Shown: piece after piece, positions 42,817-52,808 of the stretch | How positions within the stretch are numbered: position 1 is the first letter of the stretch | Layout of the letters: each line of letters begins with the position of its first letter | Assembly: GCA_937872535.1 (NCBI GenBank) | Contig: CALMTC010000002.1 | Location: forward strand, 18,214-82,213 | Source of the DNA: an uncultured bacterium | GTDB lineage: Bacteria > Patescibacteriota > Gracilibacteria > Absconditabacterales > Absconditicoccaceae | Direction: 5' to 3' | DNA length: 64,000 nt | Notes under the pieces: generated by a model | The model's input: the letters and a program-made list of their open reading frames with translations, nothing else | The model's database searches: none | What the model was told of the DNA's origin: nothing | Translations under genes and position numbers: made by a program

Positions 42817-45642
42817 ATGGATGAAAAAAACAATTTTTCTGTCTTTATGAGTGAAATTGTAGAAAAAAAATACAATATCTCAAAAGAAGAAATTCAAGAA
42901 AGATTAAATTTTATTTTTTCTAATAGCTCAAAAGAACAATTAAGTGAGGCTGAAGCATTTTTTTTGATTATAAAAGATAGTAAAAACCAGATAAAAAATA
43001 TTTTTGAGGAAAGCGAAGGAGATGATGACTGAGAAATGGAGATTGAGGAAAGAAAAAAAGAGGTGAAGAATATGTTAGAGAGATGTTTAGAACAATACGA
43101 TCAGTGATGAGAAGAATTGTGGATAGAAGAAAAAAGTACGAATAATTTCATCGATCAACCAGAAAAATCAAAAGAATGACCAGAGGAAATAGAAGCATAT
43201 ATGGAAAAAATGCAAGACAGACTTTTAGATCCTGAAGAAATAGATGCATTGCGATGCTTTGTTAAAGAAAAAGCAAATTATTTCAAAAAAGCAATAGAGA
43301 CAAGAAAGGGAATAGACGAGTGATTTAAAAAAGCATTTTATAAGATTTTTCAATATGCACTAGGAGTCGAGAAAAAAGATTGAGTTTACTGATGAGACAA
43401 AAATATCTCACTAGAAAAACTTGAAACGATACTTTACTGTGGACAATTCGCTGGATCAATAGGAAAAGAAAATCGAGATTTCTTGATGGCTCATTACAAG
43501 ATGTACATAGCACAATCAGCTCCAGATAAAGATGCGCTTATTGGCTTAGCCAAAAGCATCTCTCAGATGCAAGAAAATCCTCCACAATCCATCTATTCAG
43601 ACATCATGTACGACATGCTAAAGAAGATAGACCCGAATGACATACCAGAAGACTTTTTTGGTCGTTTTTTGAAAGCATTGAGAAAAAGATTATATGTAAA
43701 TAACCAACTTTTAGAGCTTTGTGCTGAAAAAATCGCATTGCAAACTGAGGTCCGAGAAGAAAAAAGTTTAATAAATGCTTTTTCGGGATTGGAGCGTATG
43801 AATAAGGTTCCAAGATATCTCATTATTGAGTTAAAAAAGAAATTAGAACAAACAATATCATCTAATCCAACAAATTTTAATCCAGAATCATTCATTGTGA
43901 TGTTATCTGGGCTAAAAAGTATGAATAATTTAGGATGAGACATCGAAGATTTTTTTCTGAAAAAGATAAGTACCATCAATTCTATTTCACAAAAAAATTT
44001 TGGGAAATTAGCAGAATATACCGGGGATAAGATGATTCCTAGTGCCAATAATATAAAAGTTTTGATTGCGAGTTCTGAAAGGATGACAGAGACATTATCT
44101 CCTACAAATCTCAAAAACTTTTTTAAATGTGTCCAAAATAGAAAAAAAATAGACGAAAAAACATATAAAGCTTTGTTAGATGAAATTACCAAAAAAATGG
44201 AGGGCGTTGATTCATGAACGGCAAGTGATTACTCAGAGATGTTACTTTATCTCAATGCTCAGCATGATTTACCAGTAAATATGACCAATCAATTTCAAAA
44301 ACACTTTGAAAGAATCTTAAAAGAACAAAAATTATCAACAGTAGATTACAAAAATTGTATATTCTGATTATTGCGAATTTCTATAGGAAACCAACAAGTA
44401 GATAGTTTATTACAGTTGATCGTAAAGGATCTCAGACAAAACTGGTCGACATTGCCAAGAAATACAACTCAAGAAAAAGGCAGCTTTTTGTCATTGTATA
44501 AAGTTCACCAGATGTATGAATTTTATAAAAGAGAGAATCTTATAATTGATCCTGAGTTTCAACTCATAGGGGAAGAATGCTTGAAAGACATAAAAGAAAA
44601 ACATCTAGAAGATGATATGAGTGAACGCAGTAAATTTGACTTTATTAGAAGTTGTATAAAAGATTTGTGAGAGATTTATCAAGAAAATTTTTATTTAGGT
44701 GCTTTTGAGTGTGATATTTATAGTAAAGAACACAAGTTGAATATTGAGATTGACTGAGTTCAACATCTTTTTGTCGGTACTAAAGACATGCGTAGAGACC
44801 AGTTTTTGAGAGAGAAATATGGTGTCGAAACCATTAGAATTCAAAATCATAGACTAAAAAATATAAAGACTATTTTAGAAAACTATCTTGAAAAGAAAGA
44901 GAATAAAGTACTGTATGAGCAAGTACTCAAAGATTTTTTCAAAAATAAAAATAAACAACAACAAAATACTTTGAGGCCAATTTTAACTAAAATGGTACAA
45001 AAAAAGAATTTAGTGCATAAGAAGTTTACTCAGCTTTATAGGGAAAATGGTCATACTCTAGAATATATCCAAAATGCTGAAACAATTGAAATCTCTCAGA
45101 AAGATGTTCTGATTTTTGTTGATTATTTGATTGAAACTAAAAAAAAGACATGGGAATATTTTACTGTTCTAGCCCAGATATTGAGAGAAACAGAAAAGCC
45201 AACAAGCCAGCTTATAATCAAGCGTATTATTAAACTGCTTGAATTTTCTACACAAACTTCTCAGTTGTTGAGAAAGGAGCTCAAAGAAGCCACTGAAGGA
45301 GTTGTATTTGATACTATTTCATTATATACTGAGATGATTGGCTCATGGCAAGAAATTTCAAAAATCCCAGGCTTTATCATAGCAATATATAGAGAAAAAA
45401 TCCAAGAACTAAAAAATACGCAGGAAATGAAGATCTGAGATTATATAAACATAATCCAAGGGCTTGCTCTTGCATCAAAAAAAAGTTCAGAAGAAGCTCC
45501 TGAAGTGCTCTTGTTTCTCAACGAAACAGTAAAAGAACTAAGAGAAAAATGGGACACTATACCAAAAACTCAGGAAGAACATAAATTAATTAATCAGCTT
45601 TCAAACTACTATTTAAAGCATAGAAAAGAAAATCTTTTATAA
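42817..45642 (+). CDS. Helical-repeat protein with RAP domain (OPR/FASTK-like)
   Basis: The 941-residue protein is mostly helical. Residues about 215-600 hold degenerate 35-40-residue helical repeats (LINAFSGLERMNKVPRYLI, FIVMLSGLKSMNNLG, FFKCVQNRKKIDEKTY) like the OPR/heptatricopeptide repeats of organelle RNA-binding proteins. At about 629-690 comes LNIEIDGVQHLFVGT and RRDQFLREKYGVETIRIQN, a RAP domain with an endonuclease-like fold. A charged helical C-terminal region follows (690-941). RAP proteins are known mainly from eukaryotic organelles and apicomplexans and rarely from bacteria; they bind or cleave RNA. Long acidic N-terminal linker (EESEGDDD). The role here is inferred to be RNA-related. 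Confidence 0.72.
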
Positions 45643-45709
45643 AAATTTCTATTCTGGTTACTGTTCAAAAATCACAAAAAATATGAGTAAATAGGTTCAA
45701 AAACAGAAG

Positions 45710-46597
45710 TTATTCAGTAAATACATCATCATTGAGTTGTTTGAGTTGATCTCTCAGCACTGCTGCTTTTTCAAACTCCCAATTTTTAATAGCTTCATCG
45801 AGTTGGGCTTTGAGATCAGCTTCAATCATGCTTTTTTCTTTTTTTGTTAATCTTTTGAGTCTTTTGACTTTACCTCTTGAAAGAAGATCAAAGTTTTGAT
45901 CAAGAACATCATCTGTTTTTACTACTTCAAGTCATTTCACATTGGAAATAGCAATACTAGGATTGATTCCATGTTTTTTATTATGAGCAATTTGAATATT
46001 TCTTCTACGATAAGTTTCTCGAAGGGCTTTTGTCATAGACTCTGTCAAATGGTCGGCATATAAGATTACTTCGCTGTCTGGATTTCTGGCAGCTCTTCAG
46101 ATAATCTGAACCAAAGAAGTAGTCGATCTCAAAAAGCCTTCTTTGTCAGCATCCAAGATTGCGATCAGACTTACTTCAGGCATATCAATACCTTCTCTCA
46201 AGAGATTGATTCCTACCAAAATATCAATCTCACCAGTCCTGAGCTTTTTGATGATTTCCCAGCGATCAATCGTTGAAATTTCAGAGTGCAGATAAAAAGT
46301 TTTGTATCATTTAGATACGAAAAAGTGAGAAACTTCTTCAGCAGATTTTTTTGTGAGTGTCAGAATAAGAATTTTTCCATTTTTAGAGATATGTTCATCA
46401 ATTTTCCCAAACAAATGATCTAAAAAAGCTGGATATGCTTTAGCTATCTGAGCTTCTTTGACCTGTAAGAAATCTGCAATATTAGGATATCTAAACATAC
46501 TATCAATCGATCATAAAAATACCATAACTCTATTTTTTTCCCTCCACTGTTCAAGCTCTTCGAAAGTGATTTTATAAAACAAAGGGAATGCGAACAT
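45710..46597 (-). CDS. UvrB C-terminal half only (truncated)
   Basis: The 295-residue frame equals the second helicase lobe and C-terminus of Uvr[90 protein letters not shown] and a UVR motif at the end ([20 protein letters not shown]). The first ATG (46597) gives [17 protein letters not shown], matching UvrB from about residue 370 on. The Walker A motif and beta-hairpin of the N-terminal half are absent, and nothing upstream on this strand encodes them. It is either a decaying gene left by a deletion or a separately used fragment. As it stands it cannot act as the ATP-driven damage sensor. Confidence 0.8.
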
Positions 46598-46768
46598 TTT
46601 TCTGCTATTTGTCAAGAATTTTTATGATAATAGATTATATTTCTTCTTGATAGACGGAAAGGAATTTGATATAAGAAAGAAATCAAAAAAAATCGCCAAA
46701 AACAAAAAACAAAAATGCAGAGCAATTTCATGCATTTTTTTCTTTTTTACTCCTTAGACTTACAAAAA

Positions 46769-47692
46769 ATGAAACTCAAAGGGCTAGGTTTATTAGCAAT
46801 TCTTGGTTATATTGTAATTGGTTTGTTGACACTTTATTTTATATTCAAAGTATTTTCTGGGAATGCATTTTTGCCATTTGACTGGATTATCTTGATTATT
46901 TGACTTATTATAGCTGGACTTCTTGTATTCTTTGTAGAATGAATTACAATTCTTAATCTTCTTGGTACGATTTTTGGTACAATTATTGGGGCATTTGTTC
47001 TTTTGTATCTTCTTTCTTTAGCAGGGATTGATATTTCTGGTATGCTTCGCAATGGAGCAAAAACTACTACTAATACGACGAAGACAGTAGTTGACGCTGG
47101 AAAAGATACAGCAGATGTTGTAAACGACACGGATACAACTGGTGCGGTAGTGGCTACAGATCAGCCAATGACAAACGAGCCAATAGTAATAGAGTATCCA
47201 ACTCAAACGACAGTAACAGAAATTAATCCATCAGTAAATCAAAAATTTTTCAAACAATCAGCAAAAAATGAAATAACTCTTTCAGACAATAGCGTTGGTG
47301 GAAATATGTCAGACGATGGGACAGTTCAACAAACAGCTGAAAATGTAATTATTTACAATGGACAAAAAGCAAGACAAGCTACAGAAAATGTTGTTGTGCT
47401 TCAAAATGGGAAAGTAGTATACCAAAAATCAGTTGAGACTCCAAGTTCCTATACCCAACCAGTTCAAAATCTTTCAAATACGGCATCAGTTTGATATACT
47501 AGCCCAGAATTAGATTTTATCGTTGATGACAAATTTGCTCCAGAACAGTATCAGACTCCAAACGGAAAACGATTTGAAATTTTTAATACAGACAAGTGAT
47601 TTATGTTTAAAAGAGAAGATAATACACTTGGTTCTGTAGTATTTCAAGATAGTAACTCTCTCAAAAATTATCTCAAAGCAAATAATCTTTAA
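46769..47692 (+). CDS. Membrane protein with extracellular tail, paralogue of the next gene
   Basis: A 307-residue protein. Three N-terminal membrane helices (GLLAILGYIVIGLLTLYFIF, IILIIGLIIAGLLVFFV, ILNLLGTIFGTIIGAFVLLY) precede a Thr/Val/Asn-rich polar tail. The tail holds FFKQSAKNEITLSDNS and two TAENV..YNGQKA / TENVVVLQNGKVVYQ repeats and ends with KRFEIFNTDKGFMFKRE. The ATG at 46769 is chosen over an upstream one (46715) because it places the first helix at the N-terminus. Function unknown; the NGKV repeats are shared with the following gene. Confidence 0.72.
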
Positions 47693-47715
47693 AAAATAGT
47701 GATCAAACTGAAAAT

Positions 47716-48291
47716 ATGCTTAAACCAGCCAGTAAAATAATTTTTTCCAGTATATGTCTCGCATTAGCAGCTCGATTTTTACCTTCACTATTAATAAATC
47801 TATCGTTGATAGTAAGTTTGGTCATTTTTATCGCCTTAGTCTGATTTGCAGTACGAGGATCGACACAGTATTGGCGAACTTATGCGCTTTATAGTGTGAT
47901 TGCCTGAGTTACTTTGATGACATCAATTCAGGTTTCAGCGAGTGATACATCGATAAATTCAGATTCTTCTTCCCATTCATGAAATCAGTTTAATCAATTT
48001 TCAAAAAATGAAATTATTCTGGATGAACCTGAATTATTATTTGGTACTTCTACGATCAGACAAGTGACAGAAAATACGATCTTTGTAAACGAAAAGATAT
48101 TTAAACAAATTACTGAAAACGCAGTTGTACTGAATAATGGAAAAGTAATCGCAATTGACTCTCAACCAGTTCGTTCTTATCGCTTATCAGAAAATGCTTG
48201 AGGAGTGAATGAGTTGAATGGAAATGAATGTGAGAGCGTATCAGATGGTACACTTGCAACCAAACTAATCCAGCTCATAAACTGTGACTAA
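47716..48291 (+). CDS. Membrane protein with NGKV motif, tandem relative
   Basis: A 191-residue protein starting 23 nt downstream. Two to three N-terminal membrane helices (IIFSSICLALAARFLPSLLI, LSLIVSLVIFIALVGFAV) are followed by a polar region with FSKNEIILDEPELLFGTS, VTENTIFVNEKIFKQ and TENAVVLNNGKVIAIDS, which parallels TENVVVLQNGKVVYQKS of the upstream gene. Both probably derive from one ancestor. Function unknown. Confidence 0.72.
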
Positions 48292-48328
48292 GGAGCGCTG
48301 AGTAGTTTTGAAAAATAGCTGAAAAAGA

Positions 48329-48354
48329 AAAACTCCCATGTAGGGGAGTTTTTT
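48329..48354. terminator. Intrinsic terminator
   Basis: Stem AAACTCCC / GGGAGTTT with a five to six nt loop and flanking A and T runs, between convergent genes. Confidence 0.82.
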
Positions 48355-48361
48355 CAATAAC

Positions 48362-48979
48362 TTAATTTTTTCTTGTGTATTTATGACTAATTCACTCCCA
48401 AAAATCACTAGAAAAAGAAATATTTTTTTCTCTGGCTTTTTTACGAAATATATCGGTATAATCATAAACCAAATCTTCTGGTTCAGTCTCGCTGATAAGC
48501 GCTTCAAGTTCTATTATTTGTTGAAAGTGACTATTAATTATTTCTATATCCCATTGTTCATCATTGATCATTTGTTTGATCTTTTTGAAATCTCTACTTC
48601 TCTCTTGATCTTTTTGAGAAAATTCTTTCAAAAGAAGCATGAGGGCTTTAATTTCTATTTTAATATCTTCTATAAATTTTTCTAATTTCTTAACTTCATC
48701 TTTATCTCATTCAATCTTTGCAATTGATGTGTCTATCTGACTCATTTTCAAAAGTATTTCAGTTTCCTCAATTTTAAGCTGTTTTTTTTGAGCAAGAAAT
48801 CAGATTTTTTGGTGAATAGTGCTAATAACATCAAGAAAAAGTGCTCTATGATCAGGAGTACTGAGATTTGAAATGATTGCCTGATGATAAGATTTCAAAA
48901 AGTTACTTTTAGGATCAGAATGCTGAGAGGTATCTTCTGGTGGAAGCTCGGTCTTATAAATAATATTTTGTGTTCTCAT
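48362..48979 (-). CDS. Hypothetical coiled-coil protein, 205 aa
   Basis: Soluble and almost wholly helical, with a strong heptad-like central region (QLKIEETEILLKMSQIDTSI, EVKKLEKFIEDIKIEI) and a C-terminus SETEPEDLVYDYTDIFRKKA. MRTQNIIYKTELPPEDT is taken as the N-terminus; an ATG nine codons upstream is possible. No family recognised. Two or three UGA glycines only. Confidence 0.65.
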
Positions 48980-49161
48980 GCCAATATAGTAAATAAAAAT
49001 AAACATCTAGCTATAGTATAGTCCAGAAAGGTAAAAATGTCAAAAAAATCCGAAAAAAGAAAAGTTGTATTACCAGATAAAAATAATAAAATAAGCAAAA
49101 ATGAGAGCAGTTTTCGAACCTTTCACATTGGATAGAAAGTTTTTATCCTGAAAATAAAATA

Positions 49162-50067
49162 ATGGAACTGAATCAACTAACAGATGAAGAGAAAAAAATT
49201 ATCGTTGATAAAGGAACAGAGAGGCCATTTACAGGTAAATATCGAGACTCTGAGCAGCAAGGGACTTATCTTTGCAAGCGATGTAATGCTCCATTGTATC
49301 GTTCTGCCGACAAGTTTAGAAGCGACTGTGGCCGACCGAGTTTTGACGATGCAATTCCAGGTGCAGTACATTGGTCTTTAGATGCTGATGGTCATCGTAC
49401 TGAGATTACTTGTAAAAGATGTGGAGGACATCTTTGACATGTTTTTATAGGTGAACAATCAACAGAAAAAAATACTCGCTACTGCGTCAATTCAGCTTCT
49501 CTAGCATTTGTTCCAGAGATTGCGAGTCTGCCTCCCTTTGAGTTAGCGACTCTTGGAGGTGGCTGTTTTTGGTGTTTGGAGGCATCATTTCAGACTATCA
49601 AAGGTGTCAAAGAAGTGAAGTCTGGCTATGCTGGAGGGAAAATGAAATTTCCAACATACGACCAAGTGTCTTCAGGAGTAACAGGCCATATCGAAGTTGT
49701 TCAGATCACTTTTGATCCGACAGTGATAAGTTATGAGACGATTCTTGATATTTTTTTCACGATTCATAATCCGACGACTCTCGATCAGCAAGGTAATGAC
49801 ATTTGAACACAGTATCGTTCAGTGATTTTTTATCACACAGACCTCCAAAAGTCTTTTGCAGAGCAGAAAATAAAAATCTTACAAGATCAGCAAATCTGGT
49901 GATCAGCTCCTATAGTCACAGAACTCAGACTTTTAGAAACATTCTGGATCGCCGAAGACTATCATCAGCACTATTTCGAAAAAAATCCCACAGCAGCGTA
50001 TTGCCAGTTTATCATCAATCCAAAGCTCCAAAAAATCAAAGAAAAATTTTCTCACTTATTAGTATAA
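49162..50067 (+). CDS. msrBA: Methionine sulfoxide reductase, MsrB-MsrA fusion
   Basis: Repairs both epimers of methionine sulfoxide. The 301-residue protein has MsrB first (1-125): zinc pairs CKRC (41-44 region) and CKRCGGHL, the [10 protein letters not shown] motif (usually CGWPSF) and RYCVNSASL, with Cys108 as catalytic residue. MsrA follows (128-301): [16 protein letters not shown] with catalytic Cys135, GYAGG, GHIEVVQ and the YHQHYF region near the end. The order B-A is the reverse of the more frequent A-B fusions. The Gly in GGHLGHVF is UGA. Stop is TAA, followed by a TATTCTG-like motif. Confidence 0.96.
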
Positions 50068-50089
50068 AAAATTATTTTTCTGCAAAACA

Positions 50090-50215
50090 TCCCCTGCCCC
50101 TCCTTATTGAAGGAGGGTATTGAATTTCATATCATTCCTCCTTTAGCGAAAGGCATGCTCAGACCACTGTCGGAGAGGTGACCGTAGGTCGGAGGATTTT
50201 TTAAAACCAGAATAA
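50090..50215. repeat. Intergenic hairpins and dispersed repeat
   Basis: No gene in 50068-50282. It has a CCTCCTT/AAGGAGG hairpin (about 50099-50116), the segment ATGCTCAGACCACTGTCGG (50153-50171) also seen near 521-540, and a CCGACC-type stem around 50170-50195. A minus-oriented TATTCTG motif is at 50208-50214. Confidence 0.5.
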
Positions 50216-50282
50216 AAAATTATTGATTGAGAAAAAAGATAAAAAAGATAAGAAGAAAAAAATTTATTTTTCCAGGACGACC

Positions 50283-50846
50283 ATGCAGATTATCGGAATT
50301 ACTGGTACTTTGGGAGCCGGTAAGGGGACGGTCGTAGAGTATTTACAGACCAAAGACTTTAAACACTACAGTGTCAGAGCTTATTTGACAGAGATTTTAG
50401 AAGAGAAGGGTATCGAGATCAATAGAAAAACGATGACCGACCTAGCCAATCATCTCAGAACTGAGCATGGTCCTGCCTATGTTATTGACCAGCTTTATGA
50501 AAAAGCAAAGGAATATGGCGGGAAATGTGTCATTGAATCAGTGAGAACGCTAGGTGAAATTGACTCTCTTCGTGAAAAATGATCATTTTTATTACTGGCT
50601 GTCGATGCACCAATTGAGACTAGATATGATAGAATTATAGCGAGAAAAAGTGCTACCGATCATGTCTCCTTTGAGCAATTCATGGCAGACGAGCTCAGAG
50701 AGTCTCAGTCTACTGACCCTACCAAAGGAAATCTGCCAGGCTGTATCAAAAAAGCTGACCTTCTTATCATAAACAACTGATCTATTGAAGAACTTCACAT
50801 CCAGCTCGAGGAAAAAATATTTTCTACCAAAGAAAATCAACAGTAA
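50283..50846 (+). CDS. P-loop kinase (adenylate kinase / dephospho-CoA kinase-like)
   Basis: A 187-residue nucleotide-binding protein: Walker A GTLGAGKGT at residues 8-16, LRTEHGPAYVIDQLY, and VIESVRTLGEIDSLRE then LLLAVDAPIETRYDRI (Walker B-like strand and following Asp). ATG at 50283 gives the P-loop at the expected spot; the frame is open upstream to 50223. It is likely a small-molecule kinase (dephospho-CoA or nucleotide), but I cannot fix the substrate. Confidence 0.75.
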
Positions 50847-50888
50847 ACCAAAAAAAACCGTCATTTTTTATCTGCTTCACACCAGCTT

Positions 50889-51515
50889 ATGAATACTTCA
50901 GAAAATAAAATTATCGAGTCGTTTCTATGAGCATCGTATCAGCTTCGATCTCAAGCCTTAGCAGGGCAGTGATCGTCCTATCCACTTTCTGATCTTCTAC
51001 CTCAGCTCGATAGCTCGATCTCAGCAAACTCCCAGCTCGATAGCTCGGCGGCGACCACTTTTTTGGCTGATCGAATCGCCCAAATTCATACGGTCTATGA
51101 TTTTCAGCCACTTTCGATGTATCTTTTTTCGTACCACAGCACTCACTCTATTCATCAATCCCTCTGGAAAATCATCTCTCGATATCCAATTTTCAAGGAC
51201 TCTCTCATCCCTTCCGACCAAAATTCGCTCATTACATTTTTCCAGGTCCTTTACGCCCAATTTCTCCAAAACTACATCTCTAAAGAATTTTCGCTTTCAT
51301 CGGTTTGCGATCCCGACCTGCCCTCGATGAAATATCGGGGTAAGACACATCAAAAGAGTTGATCGGGAACTTCTGACTACTGAAAAGCAAAAAATCGATA
51401 CGAAACTCAGCTTCCAGAAACTAAGTCGTATCTGATTCTCTCAGAAAATACAATCACTTTGCCAGCAGAGCTTAGTGAACTGGTTAGTAAACGAGAAAAA
51501 ATTCAAGCTAATTAG
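50889..51515 (+). CDS. Hypothetical protein, 208 aa
   Basis: The frame runs from ATG 50889 to TAG 51513 through four UGA glycines. It has a Ser/Gln-rich N-terminus with a small internal repeat (PQLDSSISANSQLDSSAATT; the DNA AGCTCGATAGCTCG occurs twice), a helical centre (IHQSLWKIISRYPIFKDSL, FFQVLYAQFLQNYIS) and a C-terminal ESYLILSEN-like strand. No family recognised. Its last 8 bp overlap the convergent DUF4180 gene. Confidence 0.6.
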
Positions 51516-51873
51516 CTCCCCCAAATTTTTCAAGAGCTTCTTCCATCGACTTCACGAAGTTTACTCTCCCTACTTTATTACTTTCATAGATAAAATCTTT
51601 GAGACTTTGGCTCGAAATTTTTTCATACTCTCAGATAATCGCAATCCAAAAATCATAGTTGACCACTTTCTGTAAAATCTCTCCAGCGATTCCTGTCTGC
51701 AACGAAAAAAACTCCGGCACTATGTTTTTTTCATACATCACGATTTTTCTGGATCACTGATATCAGCAATTTACTATCAACTCCAGCATTTCTTGAGCAT
51801 TATGTACTTCGATATCTTCAGAAATAATTATTGCTATGTCAGTTTCTTTATATTTTTTGATTTCCAAAGACAT
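51508..51873 (-). CDS. DUF4180 protein
   Basis: A 121-residue protein with the full DUF4180 pattern: DIAIIISEDIEVHNAQEMLE, KNIVPEFFSLQTGIAGEILQ, KVVNYDFWIAIIGEY, SLKDFIYESNKVGRVNFV and the final EEALEKFG. Members are small cytoplasmic proteins of unknown function, probably of a SpoIIAA/STAS-like fold. The tail overlaps the convergent upstream gene by 8 bp. Confidence 0.85.
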
Positions 51874-51980
51874 TTCTTACGGTATCCAGAAAAATAAATT
51901 TTTTTAGTTACGAATTTTTAGTAAAAAAGTTCTTGTTTGCTACCGGCAAAAAAAGAAACTATAATTTTTTCAGTATGTAT

Positions 51981-52574
51981 TTAGTTCTTTTCTATCTTTT
52001 CGATCAAATATTCTACGACGAGTTTCCATTTGATAGTTTTATCTTTGAGAATAAGAAGTTTTTGATATATTTCTTCTACTTTACTGTGTCTAGTGAGATT
52101 CCCATTGTAATCTACTTGGTCTGGATAAAATGTAAAAAGCTGTTTGATGAAATTATCAAGCTGTTTTTTCACAGAAGTAGAGAGAGTATTTTCCTGAGAA
52201 ATAGGCTTCGGAGCTTCAGAGCTACTTGTCGCTTGAGAAGTCTGAATATCAGTCAGCCAAGTATAGTAAATTCGTCCTACAGTTCCATCAGCACGAGTCA
52301 GCTGATATCGCCCATCAGATTCCATACTAATCGTCATCACTTCTTGGCTTTTAGCTGTAGCGATATACTGACCTTCTTCCATACATGGCATGCTACGCAT
52401 GTAGACAGCTTGTTTAGCTTTTGCCGTTCCTCACATCGCTACGCGAGGCATGTAGCATCCTCCAGCCATCGTCACATCATTTCCAAAAAATAAAAATCCT
52501 GCTATAAAAAGAACCACAAGAGAAGAAAAATAATTTGCAATCTTTCGCATTGGATGGGAAATTTTTTTAAGCAT
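51981..52574 (-). CDS. Membrane-anchored or secreted protein with SH3-like segment
   Basis: A 197-residue protein with an N-terminal hydrophobic helix (YFSSLVVLFIAGFLFF) followed by two Cys-containing motifs (GGCYMPRVAMGG, MRSMPCMEEGQYIA), a short strand-rich stretch (SDGRYQLTRADGTVGRIYYT, SH3-like) and a helical C-terminus. The ATG at 52574 is preferred; MRKIANYF eight residues later is possible. Family unknown. Confidence 0.62.
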
Positions 52575-52703
52575 TTTTATCAGGAAAAAGATAAATAAAA
52601 TACACAAATACCGTATGAGTTTCTCTCTGGAAATCAAGAAAAAAATCCCTTCTTTTAGAAAAGAAAAATTTTATACTACTAAAGTCACTGCCCCAAAAAA
52701 TAG

Positions 52704-52768
52704 CGGTGAGTAGATTTTATTCCCTGAGTTTCACGGTCCCTGAGCTTGTCGAAGGGATCCACTCACCG
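52704..52768. repeat. REP-like inverted repeat element
   Basis: Arms CGGTGAGT (52704-52711) and ACTCACCG (52761-52768) enclose CCCTGAGCTTGTCGAAGGG, a palindromic repeat seen in many unrelated bacterial genomes. It lies in the gap upstream of the multicopper oxidase. Confidence 0.7.
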
Positions 52769-52808
52769 TCATTGTGTTTACATAAGTTTATCTTTTCAAA
52801 AAACAAGA

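Noticed and set aside
51933..52493. Plus-strand 186-codon frame
   Set aside because: It is antisense to the signal-peptide protein 51981-52574 and has a composition typical of a shadow.
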